Under the pieces are notes generated by a model. It was given only the letters and a program-made list of their open reading frames with translations, was not told the DNA's origin and did not search any database. A DNA stretch of 24,685 bases, from contig CAUPUB010000028.1 of the NCBI GenBank assembly GCA_963514535.1, positions 1-24,685 of the forward strand, in the 5' to 3' direction. Numbering within the stretch: the stretch's first letter is position 1; each line of letters begins with the position of its first letter. Of the stretch, positions 8,301-16,700 are shown one piece after another. Position numbers and translations under genes: made by a program. Origin of the DNA: CAJPSE01 sp963514535 (lineage in GTDB: Bacteria; Synergistota; Synergistia; Synergistales; Aminobacteriaceae).

Positions 8301-8837
8301 GAGGAACTGCGGGGCCGCCTCGAGGCCCGTATGCGGGAGCTGGACCGGGAGGCGCAGCTCTCCGCCCTGCCCCCGACGCTCCTGGGCGGGCTGGTCGTCG
8401 TTCCCCTCGGCCTGATGGCGGAGATGACGGGCCGTCCTGTCCCGGCTCCGTCGGCCGATACACAGGAGTCCGCGGCCCGGGCCCGGGCTGTGGTGATGGA
8501 GGCGGAACGCGCTCTGGGCTTCGAGCCCGCGGATCGGGAGTTCGAGCGTCTGGGGTACGATATCGAGAGCCGCGACCCCGTGCGGGGCCGGCTTCGCTTC
8601 ATTGAAGTGAAGGGGCGGGCCGCCGGGGCCCAGACGCTGACCGTGACCCGAAACGAGGTCCTCTACTCCCTGAACAAGCCGGACGATTTTATCCTGGCGA
8701 TGGTGGAGTTTTCGGAGGGCGGCGGGGAGCGCGTGCGCTACCTGCGCCGCCCGTTCCAGAATGAGCCGGACTTCGGCGTCACCAGCGTGAACTATGATTT
8801 TTCCGAGCTCTGGGAGCGGGGCGAGGCGCCGTGTTGA
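5355..8837 (+). CDS. SNF2-type helicase/translocase with C-terminal DUF3883 nuclease-fold region (Hma/DISARM-like)
   Basis: This 1160-residue superfamily 2 protein is the motor of the defence operon. Motif I is DDPGAGKT (128-135), a variant of the usual DEMGLGKT. Motif II is DEAH (231-234), motif III is MTATPHNGK, and the helicase C lobe has VIHGGMGREERR, LATDAAGEGINLQ and motif VI RFGRIHRIGQ (590-599). A long coiled, Glu-rich insertion lies around 390-460. The last 108 residues resemble DUF3883, an Mrr-like PD-(D/E)XK fold: Asp1069/Asp1074 and the EVK triad Glu1084-Lys1086 in RFIEVKGR, then TVTRNEV. It is therefore probably an ATP-driven translocase that can cut or clamp DNA; cleavage is inferred. 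GTG 5355 follows GGAGGGG (5342-5348) with 6-nt spacing. The gene is followed after 88 nt by the methylase. A DrmD-like role in a DISARM relative is the main alternative label. Confidence 0.88.
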   Translation: MRLEELEPDAAVRGVLPDAAVTVVAVDWHGSEALTLTYRTPEGRRAEELFYRKDEARLEVLESGCPWSFDGDGALFRLVSEAHRIRLAHLFDPLLAVHTSSVDPLPHQITAVYESMLPRTPLRFLLADDPGAGKTIMAGLLIKELIARGDLERCLVVCPGSLAEQWQDELSERFHLPFDILTNDALEAARTGNWFLEHPLAIARLDKLSRNPDVQDKLRLPDCGYDLIVCDEAHKLAATFFGGEVKYTKRYHLGRLLSGITRHFLLMTATPHNGKEADFQLFLALLDEDRFEGSFRDGARQAKVADLMRRMVKENLFKMDGTPLFPERRAETVPYKLSASEASLYKAVTEYVREEFNRAEKLNKKHGGTVGFALTILQRRLASSPEAIFQSLSRRRERLEKRLKEQELLQSGAVSFDEEDLEELDTLEDALEGGEEEAILDQATASETLRELRAEVETLRKLEGMAAGVRDSGQDTKWIQLAQILEELFSSAVAPGAASRKLVIFTEHRDTLRYLESRIGVYLGRPGSIAVIHGGMGREERRRSQNRFLHDPEVGVLLATDAAGEGINLQKAHLMVNYDLPWNPNRLEQRFGRIHRIGQTEVCRLWNLVARETREGDVYLTLLKKLEEARNALGGRVFDVLGKLQFEGRPLRELLLEAVRYGDDPEVRARLTRVVEDGVDRPHLEELLEGGAVAREVMDTSRVARVREEMERAEARRLQPHYIESFFLEALARLGGTVYGREPRRFQVTHVPASVRSQGGRIGVGGCVLPRYERITFEKERVALPGCPMAAFVCPGHPLLDAVIDLTLERHRDLLRRGTVLVDERDTGREPRVLFFLEHSIQDATRLSSGERRTVSKRLLYVEMKGPGEIRRLHYAPYLDYRPLAEDEPAAPEILARPELGWVVRGLEQRVQSYAIASVVPEHVEEVRRNRLGWVDKARAAVKERLTREIAYWGHRAEELRIRENAGKSGMRLNSSEARRRAEELRGRLEARMRELDREAQLSALPPTLLGGLVVVPLGLMAEMTGRPVPAPSADTQESAARARAVVMEAERALGFEPADREFERLGYDIESRDPVRGRLRFIEVKGRAAGAQTLTVTRNEVLYSLNKPDDFILAMVEFSEGGGERVRYLRRPFQNEPDFGVTSVNYDFSELWERGEAPC

Positions 8838-8925
8838 GCACTCCGTGCGGGGCCGGCTCGTTCTTGAAGGACGAAAAGGACGAATTTTGACTGTTTCCCG
8901 ACGCGACGGGGGGAAGGATGAGGTT

Positions 8926-11865
8926 ATGGCGAACGCGGGCGGCACCCCGATAAAAAACACCAAAAAACTGATCGAGACGGTCATCCCGCTGGAGGCGGTC
9001 AACGCGGCCAGTGCGAGGGAGAAATCCATCCGTCACGGGCACCCCAGCACCCTGCACCTGTGGTGGGCCCGTCGTCCGTTGGCCGCGGCCCGCGCGGTGC
9101 TGTTCGCCCAGATGGTGGACGACCCGGAGTCCGACCCGGAGCGTTTCCCCACGAAGGAGGCTCAGGAGCGTGAGCGCGAACGGCTCCTCGCTTTGATGGA
9201 GGAGCTGGTGGTGTGGGAGAACACGACGAACGAGGATGTGCTGGGCCGCGCCCGGGAGGAGATCCGAAGGAGCTGGCGGCGCACCTGCGCCCTCAACTCG
9301 GAGCACCCCCGCGCGGCGGAGTGGTTTGACCCCGACCGGCTCCCGGCGTTCCACGACCCCTTCGCCGGGGGCGGGGCCCTGCCGCTGGAGGCCCAGCGCC
9401 TGGGGCTGGAGAGCTGGGCGTCCGACCTCAACCCCGTGGCCGTTCTGATCAACAAGGCGATGATCGAACTGCCGCCCCGTTTCGCGGGGCGTCCGCCCGT
9501 GCATCCCGACGCCCGGACGAATCAGGAGCTGATCGGCACGCCTTGGCGTGGCGCGCGCGGCCTGGCCGAGGACGTGCGGCGCTATGGACGCTGGATGCGG
9601 GACGAGGCGGAGCGCCGCATCGGACGCCTCTATCCCAGGGTGACGGTCACGCCCGAGATGGTGCGGGAGCGTCCCGACCTGAGGCCTTATGAGGGGCGGG
9701 CGCTGACGGTGATCGCGTGGCTGTGGGCGCGCACCGTGCGGAGCCCCAACCCCGCCTTTGCGAACGCCGAGGTGCCCCTGGCCTCCACCTTCATGCTCTC
9801 TACGAAGAAGGGCCGGGAGGCCTGGGTGGAGCCGGTGATCGAGGGGAACACGTACCGCTTTGTGGTTCGGACGGCTGGGGCGGGAAGAGTACCGCCGGAG
9901 TCCGCGAAGAACGGGACGAAGCTGGCGAGAGGCGCACACTTTCGCTGCCTCCTGTCGGATATGCCGATAGCTTCAGAACATATTTATGTGGAAGCAAATG
10001 CAGGGCGTATGGGCTCAAGGTTGATGGCAATCGTTGTCGAGGGGGAACGAGGCCGGGTTTATATAGCCCCAACGCAAGAGCAGGAAAACATAGTTGGTGA
10101 GGCAGCGGTTACCTGGAAACCTGCTGCTGTTATGCCAGATAACCCTCGATGGTTTTCGCCCCCCCTTTATGGTCTTACAACCTTCGGCGACCTGTTCACC
10201 CCCCGGCAGCTGGTGGCGCTGACCACCTTTTCCAACCTGGTGAGGGAGGCCGTGGAGCGCGTCCGGCGCGACGCCGAGGCTGCCTCCGCTCAGTCCGGGG
10301 GGCTGCCCCAGGACGACCGGCCCCTGCGCGAGGACGGCCGGGGTCCCCGTGCCTATGCCGAGGCCGTGGGGGTGTATTTGGGGTTTGGGGTAAGCAAACA
10401 GGCTGATTTAAGTAATAGTTTATGTGCTTGGGAGCCTGTTGCTCAATGTCCAAGGCATCTTTTTACTCGACAGGCTATTCCGATGGTCTGGAGTTTTGCT
10501 GAGGGGAATCCTTTGGGGAACAATTCAGGCTCATGGAGCACTTTTGTAGAGGGCATTGAAAAGGCATTTGCAAAAAATTTCGGAATGGATTGTTCCAAGA
10601 GCAAAGGATATGTTGCTCAAAGCGATGCGGCCGGACAAAATTTTTCTCTGGAAAAGGTGGTCTCCACCGATCCCCCCTACTACGACAACATCGGCTACGC
10701 CGACCTGTCGGACTTCTTCTACGTCTGGCTCCGCCGCTCCCTGGCCCCCATCTATCCGAAGCTCTTCGCCACCCTGGGGACCCCCAAGGCCGGGGAACTG
10801 GTGGCGACGCCCTACCGCCACGGGAGCCGGGAGGCCGCCGAGGCCTTTTTCATGGAGGGCATGACCCGCGCCCTGGGGCGCCTGGCGGAGCAGGCCCACC
10901 CGGCCTTCCCCGTCACGGTCTACTACGCCTTCAAACAGTCGGAGACGGGGGATAATGGCGACACGCGCAACACCGGTTGGGAGGCCTTTCTGGAGGCGCT
11001 GGTGCGGGCGGGCTTCGCCGTGACCGGGACCTGGCCTATGCGCACGGAGAACAGCAGTCGTATGAATGGACAGGAGACCAACGCCCTCGCCTCCAGCATC
11101 GTCCTGGCCTGCCGCCGGCGCGCGCCCGACGCGCCGGCCGTGACGCGCAGGGAGTTCCTGGCGGAGCTGAGGCGGGACCTGCCGCCGGCGCTGCGGCGGA
11201 TGCAGGCGGAGAACATCGCGCCGGTGGATCTGGCCCAGGCCGCCATCGGGCCCGGCATGGCGGCCTTCACGCGCCACGGCGCCGTGCTGGACGCGCAGGG
11301 CGCGCGCCTCTCCGTCCGGGACGCCCTGTCCCTGATCAACCGCCTGCTGGACGAGACGCTGGCGGAGCGCGAGGGGGATTTTGACGCGGACAGCCGCTGG
11401 GCCCTGGCGTGGTTCGAGCAGCACGGGTTCGGCGAGGGGGAGTTCGGCGTCGCCGAGACCCTTTCCAAGGCCAAGAACACGTCCGTCCAGGCCCTCGTCG
11501 AGGCGGGGATCCTGGAGTCGCGCCACGGGCGGGTGCGCCTGCTGCCTCCCTCCGATCTGCCCGCGTACTGGAAGCCCGAGGGGGAAAACGCCCAACCCAC
11601 CGTCTGGGAGGTGGTGCACCACCTGATCCGTATCCTGGAGTCCGGGGGGGAGCGGCCTGCGGCGGAGCTGATCGCACGGTTGGGCGGCCGGGCGGAGACG
11701 GCGCGCGAGCTGGCGTACCGCCTGTACCTGATCTGCGAGCGGCGCGGACGCGCCGCCGAGGCCCAGAGCTACAACGCCCTGGTGCGGATCTGGCCGGAGC
11801 TGACGCAGCTGGCCTGCGACCCCGGCGCCCTCCGTGCGGCGCAGGACAGCCTCTCCCTGTTCTGA
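8926..11865 (+). CDS. DUF1156-family DNA (amino) methyltransferase
   Basis: The product (979 residues) starts with a DUF1156 region: KKLIETVIPLEAVNA, AREKSIRHGHPST and LWWARRPLAAARAV. It then shows the SAM-binding motif DPFAGGG (144-150) with SDLNPVA shortly after, and the catalytic motif DPPY (582-585) with NIGYADLSDFFYVWLRR. Motif I precedes DPPY by some 430 residues, an alpha-like order with the target-recognition part probably between them. It should methylate adenine N6 or cytosine N4, marking self DNA. Two stretches between the motifs (about 9951-10170 and 10380-10650) are clearly lower in GC than the rest. ATG 8926 has AAGGA at 8914-8918 (7-nt spacing); a TTG at 8887 with AAGGA at 8876-8880 is an alternative start. 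The long C-terminal part (after about residue 730) has no function I recognise. Confidence 0.88.
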   Translation: MANAGGTPIKNTKKLIETVIPLEAVNAASAREKSIRHGHPSTLHLWWARRPLAAARAVLFAQMVDDPESDPERFPTKEAQERERERLLALMEELVVWENTTNEDVLGRAREEIRRSWRRTCALNSEHPRAAEWFDPDRLPAFHDPFAGGGALPLEAQRLGLESWASDLNPVAVLINKAMIELPPRFAGRPPVHPDARTNQELIGTPWRGARGLAEDVRRYGRWMRDEAERRIGRLYPRVTVTPEMVRERPDLRPYEGRALTVIAWLWARTVRSPNPAFANAEVPLASTFMLSTKKGREAWVEPVIEGNTYRFVVRTAGAGRVPPESAKNGTKLARGAHFRCLLSDMPIASEHIYVEANAGRMGSRLMAIVVEGERGRVYIAPTQEQENIVGEAAVTWKPAAVMPDNPRWFSPPLYGLTTFGDLFTPRQLVALTTFSNLVREAVERVRRDAEAASAQSGGLPQDDRPLREDGRGPRAYAEAVGVYLGFGVSKQADLSNSLCAWEPVAQCPRHLFTRQAIPMVWSFAEGNPLGNNSGSWSTFVEGIEKAFAKNFGMDCSKSKGYVAQSDAAGQNFSLEKVVSTDPPYYDNIGYADLSDFFYVWLRRSLAPIYPKLFATLGTPKAGELVATPYRHGSREAAEAFFMEGMTRALGRLAEQAHPAFPVTVYYAFKQSETGDNGDTRNTGWEAFLEALVRAGFAVTGTWPMRTENSSRMNGQETNALASSIVLACRRRAPDAPAVTRREFLAELRRDLPPALRRMQAENIAPVDLAQAAIGPGMAAFTRHGAVLDAQGARLSVRDALSLINRLLDETLAEREGDFDADSRWALAWFEQHGFGEGEFGVAETLSKAKNTSVQALVEAGILESRHGRVRLLPPSDLPAYWKPEGENAQPTVWEVVHHLIRILESGGERPAAELIARLGGRAETARELAYRLYLICERRGRAAEAQSYNALVRIWPELTQLACDPGALRAAQDSLSLF

Positions 11866-11884
11866 GGAGGCGAATTTCATCACG

Positions 11885-13075
11885 ATGATCCGATCGATAG
11901 CTCTGAAAAATTTTTTGAGCTTTGGCCCTATGACGGAGCCTCTCGAACTGCGTTCGCTCAACGTGGTGATTGGCCCGAATGGCTCCGGCAAGTCCAACTT
12001 GATGGAGGCCTTTGAGCTGCTTCGCAGCGCCCCTTCGCAGCTGGTTGCGCCCATCCGTGAAGGGGGTGGGGTCGAGGAATGGATCTGGAAGGGCGGAGAC
12101 GCCCAATTCCGCCCCGCGGCCTCCGTGGAAGTGCTGGTCGATTATCCCCCCTACGAACGTTCGCTCCGCTACCGTTTGGCCTTTTCCGCCGTCGGGCAGC
12201 GGTTCGAGATCAACGACGAAGTCTTCGAGAACGCGTGCTGCGATGACCCGCAGCATCATCCCCAGCCCTTCTTTTATTATCGTTTCAACGGAGGTCGGCC
12301 GCTGCTGAGCGTGTTGGGGTTGAAAGATCGAGAAGAGCCGCACAGAGAGCTGCGCAAGGAGGATATCGACCTCGAGAAGTCCATCCTGGCTCAACGCCGG
12401 GACCCCGATCACTACCCCGAGCTGACGTGGCTGGCCGATCAGCTGGGGGCCATGCGCCTCTATCGGGACTGGAATTTTGGACGCTATACGTCGCCCCGCC
12501 TCCCTCAGAGGACGGATGGCCCCAATCGGTATCTGGAGCCGGATGCCGGGAACCTGGCTTTGGTCCTGAGCCGGTTTTCCGAGGACCTGTCCGTCAAAAA
12601 ACTTCTTTTGGGTTGGCTCCGGAGACTTTATGAGGGGATAGAGGATTTTTATGTGTCGATAGCGGGGGGAACGGTTCAGGTTTTCTTCCGGGAGTGGGGG
12701 CGCTCCATACCCGCGACCCGATTGTCGGACGGAACGCTTCGCTATCTGTGCCTGCTCGCGATCCTCCTGAACCCCGAGGTCCCTCCCTTCGTCTGTATCG
12801 AGGAACCGGAATTGGGCCTGCATCCCGATGTGCTGCCGGACATCGCAGAGTTACTGCGTACGGCTTCCGACAAGACGCAAATTTTGGTGACGACGCACTC
12901 CAGCGCTTTGGTCGACGCGCTGAGCGATACGCCCGATTCGATTGTGGTCGCCGAGAGGCTGGAGGGGACGACGGCCCTGCAGCGCCTCGAGAAGGAAAAG
13001 CTTGCTCTATGGCTTGAAAAATACAGCCTGGGAGAGCTCTGGATTCGGGGCGAGATCGGAGGGACGAGGTGGTGA
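11885..13075 (+). CDS. ABC-type AAA ATPase (AAA_21, OLD/RloA-like)
   Basis: The 396-residue product has an SMC/ABC-like ATPase fold: N-terminal IRSIALKNFLSFGP, Walker A GPNGSGKS (30-37), signature motif LSDGTLRYL (from 280), Walker B FVCIEEPELGLHP with Glu306/Glu307, and switch histidine 338 in TTHSS. Between Walker A and the signature motif lies a lid of some 240 residues and no long coiled coil, so it is not an SMC protein. Such ATPases team with a TOPRIM or nuclease partner in defence systems (OLD/Gabija, PARIS, RloAB/AbiL-like). Here the partner is the overlapping DUF4276 gene. A GAGGAGG at 11864-11870 lies 14 nt before the ATG, which is rather long. The gene is visibly lower in GC than the methylase before it. 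The substrate is unknown. Confidence 0.85.
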   Translation: MIRSIALKNFLSFGPMTEPLELRSLNVVIGPNGSGKSNLMEAFELLRSAPSQLVAPIREGGGVEEWIWKGGDAQFRPAASVEVLVDYPPYERSLRYRLAFSAVGQRFEINDEVFENACCDDPQHHPQPFFYYRFNGGRPLLSVLGLKDREEPHRELRKEDIDLEKSILAQRRDPDHYPELTWLADQLGAMRLYRDWNFGRYTSPRLPQRTDGPNRYLEPDAGNLALVLSRFSEDLSVKKLLLGWLRRLYEGIEDFYVSIAGGTVQVFFREWGRSIPATRLSDGTLRYLCLLAILLNPEVPPFVCIEEPELGLHPDVLPDIAELLRTASDKTQILVTTHSSALVDALSDTPDSIVVAERLEGTTALQRLEKEKLALWLEKYSLGELWIRGEIGGTRW

Positions 13076-13704
13076 CTGTCCACCTGTATGTCGAGGGGGG
13101 CGGAGACTCCAGTACCCTGAGGACGGAGTGCCGTCGCGCCTTCTCCGAGCTTTTGCGAAAGGCGGGGTGCGCTGGAAAGATGCCGCGTATCGTAGCCTGT
13201 GGAAGCAGGGAGAACGCCTACGATTCGTTCCGAACCGCGGTCAAAAGCGGAGAGAGGGCCTTGCTGCTGGTGGACAGCGAATCTCCTGTGAATGCGTCGT
13301 ATATGGAGGAGCTCCCTTCGAAATGGCGTCCCTGGAGGCATTTGGCAGAACGCGAGGGCGACGGCTGGGAGAAACCGGAGGTCACGGACGACGCCTGTTG
13401 CCATTTGATGGTGGAATGCATGGAAAATTGGCTGCTGTCGGATTCCGAAGCCCTGAAAGCTGTTTTTGGGAAAAATTTTCGTGAGGATGTTGTGCCGGAA
13501 CCTCACTGCGTGGAGCGGGTCTCCAAAAGCGACGCACAGAAAAGGCTGCGGCAGGCGACGGTGAATTGTCCGGGTGGCCCTTATGGAAAGGGAAAACATT
13601 CCTTTAAGATCCTGGCAAAGCTATCATCGGATAAGCTGGAGAGAAGCTGCCGCTGGGCCAAACGTTTTTTTGATTTCTTTCGGGATTCCGAAAGGACCCC
13701 ATAA
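13072..13704 (+). CDS. DUF4276-family TOPRIM-like protein
   Basis: The product is 210 residues. LYVEGGGDSSTL near the N terminus gives Glu8 and Asp12; RALLLVDSESPV gives Asp68 and Glu70; and HLMVECMENWLLSD (111-124) matches the family's conserved ExWLLxD block. The acidic residues at two strand ends fit a TOPRIM-like metal site, so nuclease activity is plausible but inferred. The GTG at 13072 overlaps the ATPase stop by 4 nt (GTGA), with GGAGGG (13058-13063) 8 nt upstream; GTG 13069 would be one codon longer. Translational coupling implies the ATPase and this protein form one complex, as an ATPase/effector pair. AbiL-like or RloB-like would be the nearest recalled comparison. Confidence 0.75.
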   Translation: MTVHLYVEGGGDSSTLRTECRRAFSELLRKAGCAGKMPRIVACGSRENAYDSFRTAVKSGERALLLVDSESPVNASYMEELPSKWRPWRHLAEREGDGWEKPEVTDDACCHLMVECMENWLLSDSEALKAVFGKNFREDVVPEPHCVERVSKSDAQKRLRQATVNCPGGPYGKGKHSFKILAKLSSDKLERSCRWAKRFFDFFRDSERTP

Positions 13705-13740
13705 CGAACGACAGGGGAAAATGCACGGGAGGACAGTGCG

Positions 13741-16700
13741 ATGGCGATGACCAACTACGAACGGGTGGGCAGGGCGATGGAGCTTCTGCGGTTGGGGCTG
13801 GCGCCCTTCGTGGAGCGCGAGCTGAGAAACGTCGTTCCCGACCCCCAGGAACTGGCGCAGAGCTATTTTCAGGGCGACCCCATGGCGCAGAAACCGCTGG
13901 CCGAGTGGGACGCCTCCCTGCTCCTGCGCCTGGTGTGGGATGCGTGGAACAGCACGTTCAAGCAGGTTCTGGGTTTCAGCGAGCGATCCCTGGTCAGCGA
14001 GCTGCGGACGTTCCGCAACCGCTGGGCCCATCAGGAAAAATTTTCGAGCGACGACACGGATCGCGCGCTGGACTCCGCGGCCCGGCTCCTGACGGCCATC
14101 TCCGCTCCGGAGGCCGACGAGCTGAACAAGATGAAGATGGAGCTGCGGCGGATCGTCTACGACGAGCAGGTGCGGGGCGAGAAGCGCCGGGCCGGAGGCT
14201 CCCTCGTCGAGGCCGAGCCCGGCGTCCTGAAGCCCTGGCGCGCGGTGGTCGAGCCGCACGACGACGTGGCGAGCGGTCGCTATCAACAGGCGGAGTTCGC
14301 CGCGGACCTCTGGCAGGTGCACCGGGGCGAGGGCGCCTCCGAGTACCGGGACCCCCGGGAGTTCTTCCGGCGCACCTTCCTCACGGACAGCCTTCGGCGC
14401 CTTCTGGCCGGAGGGGCGGAACGCCTCTCCGGAAAGGGCGGAGACCCCGTCGTCCAGCTCCAGACCAATTTCGGGGGCGGCAAGACCCACTCCATGCTGG
14501 CCCTGTATCACCTCTTCTCCGGTGTGCAGCCGGGCGAGCTCCTAGGGGCGGAGGAGATCCTGGCGGAGGCGGGGATCGGCAGCCTGCCCGCCGTGCGCCG
14601 CGTGGTGCTGGTGGGGAACAAGATCTCGCCCGGAAACCCGTCGGTCAAACCCGACGGCGCCACCGTGCGCACGCTGTGGGGCGAGCTGGCGTGGCAGCTG
14701 GGGGGCGCAGCGGCCTACGAGCGGATTCGTGCGGACGACGAGCGGGCCACCAACCCCGGCGACCTCCTGAGGGAGCTGCTGCGGGAATACGGCCCCTGCC
14801 TGATCCTGGTGGACGAGTGGGTGGCCTACGCCCGGCAGCTCCACGATTCCGGGGACCTTCCGGGGGGCAGCTTCGAGACCCAGTTCAGCTTTGCCCAGAC
14901 CCTCACGGAGTCCGCCAAGGGCGTGGAGAACAGCCTGCTGGTCGTCTCGCTCCCGGCCTCGGACACGGGCGCCGTGCATCAGGAGGTCGATGATGCCGAG
15001 GTCGGAGGATTGCGCGGGCGTGAGGCCCTGGATCGTCTGCAGAACGTCGTGGGGCGCGTGGAGTCCTCCTGGCGTCCCGCGACGGCCGAGGAGGGGTTCG
15101 AGATCGTCCGGCGCCGCCTCTTCAAATCCCTGGACGGGGCCGATGCCTTCAAGAGCCGCGACGTCACCGCCCGTGCCTTCTCCGAGCTCTATCGCTCTCA
15201 GAGAGCGGAGTTCCCCCCGGAATGCCACGACGCGGACTACGAGGAGCGCGTCCGTTCCGCCTACCCCATCCATCCCGAGATCTTCGACCGGCTCTACACC
15301 GACTGGTCCGCGCTGGTGAGGTTCCAGCGGACGCGGGGCGTGCTGCGCCTCATGGCGTCCGTCATCCACAGCCTGTGGGAGAGGGGCGACACGAGCCCCC
15401 TGATCCTGCCCTCCACGATCCCCATCGACGACCCGAGGGTTCGATCCGAGCTGACCCGGTACCTTCCGGACAATTGGGATCCGGTCATCGGCAAGGATGT
15501 GGACGGCCCTCAGTCCCTGCCGCTGCGCATCGACGGGGATAACCCGAACCTGGGAAAGTTTTCCGCCGCCCGCAGGGTGGCGCGTACCCTCTACCTGGGG
15601 TCGGCCCCCACCACAACGGCCCCGCAGAAGGGGTTGGAGGACAGGCGGGTGAAGCTGGGGTGCGCAATGCCGGGGGAAGCCGTCTCCGTTTTCGGAGACG
15701 CCCTGCGCCGCCTCGTCGGGGCCGCGACGTACCTCTATCAGGATGGGGTGCGCTACTGGTACTCCACGCAGCCCACGGTGACGAAACTGGCGGAGGATCG
15801 GGCCGAGCAGCTGAGGCGCGAGCCCGCAAAGATAGCCCGCGAGCTTGAGGAGCGTTTGAAGTCCGATCTGAAGCAGCGTGCGGATTTTGAAAGAGTTCAC
15901 TTGTTTCCCCGTTCGAGCGCGGACGTCCCGGACGACCGCTCTGTGCGCCTGGTGGTGCTCTCTGCCGACCATCCCTTCACGAAGGAGGAGGACAATCCCG
16001 CGGAGCTGGCCGCGCAGGAGATCCTGGAGAACCGTGGAACGGCCCCGCGGCTCTACCGAAACACCCTGATCTTTCTGGCCGCGGACAAAATCCGCCTTCA
16101 GGATCTGGAGGCGGAACTTCGCCGGTATCTTGCGTGGAAGTCGATCCTGGAGGAGAAGGAGTCCCTCAATCTGGACCCGCATCAGGCGCGCCAATCGGAG
16201 GCTCAACTCAAGGCCGCGAACGCCGCGGTCCTCACGCGCCTTCCCGAGGCGTATCAGACGCTGCTCGTCCCCACCCAGTCCACGCCCCAGGAGCCGGTGA
16301 CCTTCCAGGCCGTCCGCCTCTCCAGCGGGGAGGGACTGGCCGGCTGGGCCTGCAAAAAGCTGAGAAACGACGAAAATTTGCTGCTGTCGATCGGCCCGGC
16401 CATCCTGCGCCGCCACATTGACGCGATTCCCCTCTGGAGGGGGGACGGCAATGCGGTGTCGCTCCGCCAGCTTGCCGAGGATTTTGCCCAGTACCCCTAT
16501 CTGCCCCGGCTCGCAAAACCCGATGTGCTGGCGCGAGCTGCCTCGGAGGGGGTGGCATTGCTCACCTGGCGCAGCGACACCTTTGCCTATGCGGAGGGGT
16601 ACGACGGCGTCCGCTACCTTGGGCTCAGGGGCGGCCAAAACGTCTCCTGCAGCGCGGAGGGCGGAGGATTGCTGGTGAGGCCGGAGGCTGCGGAGGCGCA

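Noticed and set aside
5325..9029. Long open frame on the minus strand opposite the helicase (over 1200 codons)
   Set aside because: It is a GC-rich antisense shadow. The plus-strand frame has all helicase motifs, a ribosome-binding site and operon spacing.
14542..16638. Long open minus-strand frame opposite the DUF499 gene
   Set aside because: It lacks recognisable motifs and is explained by high GC at third positions of the real plus-strand gene.
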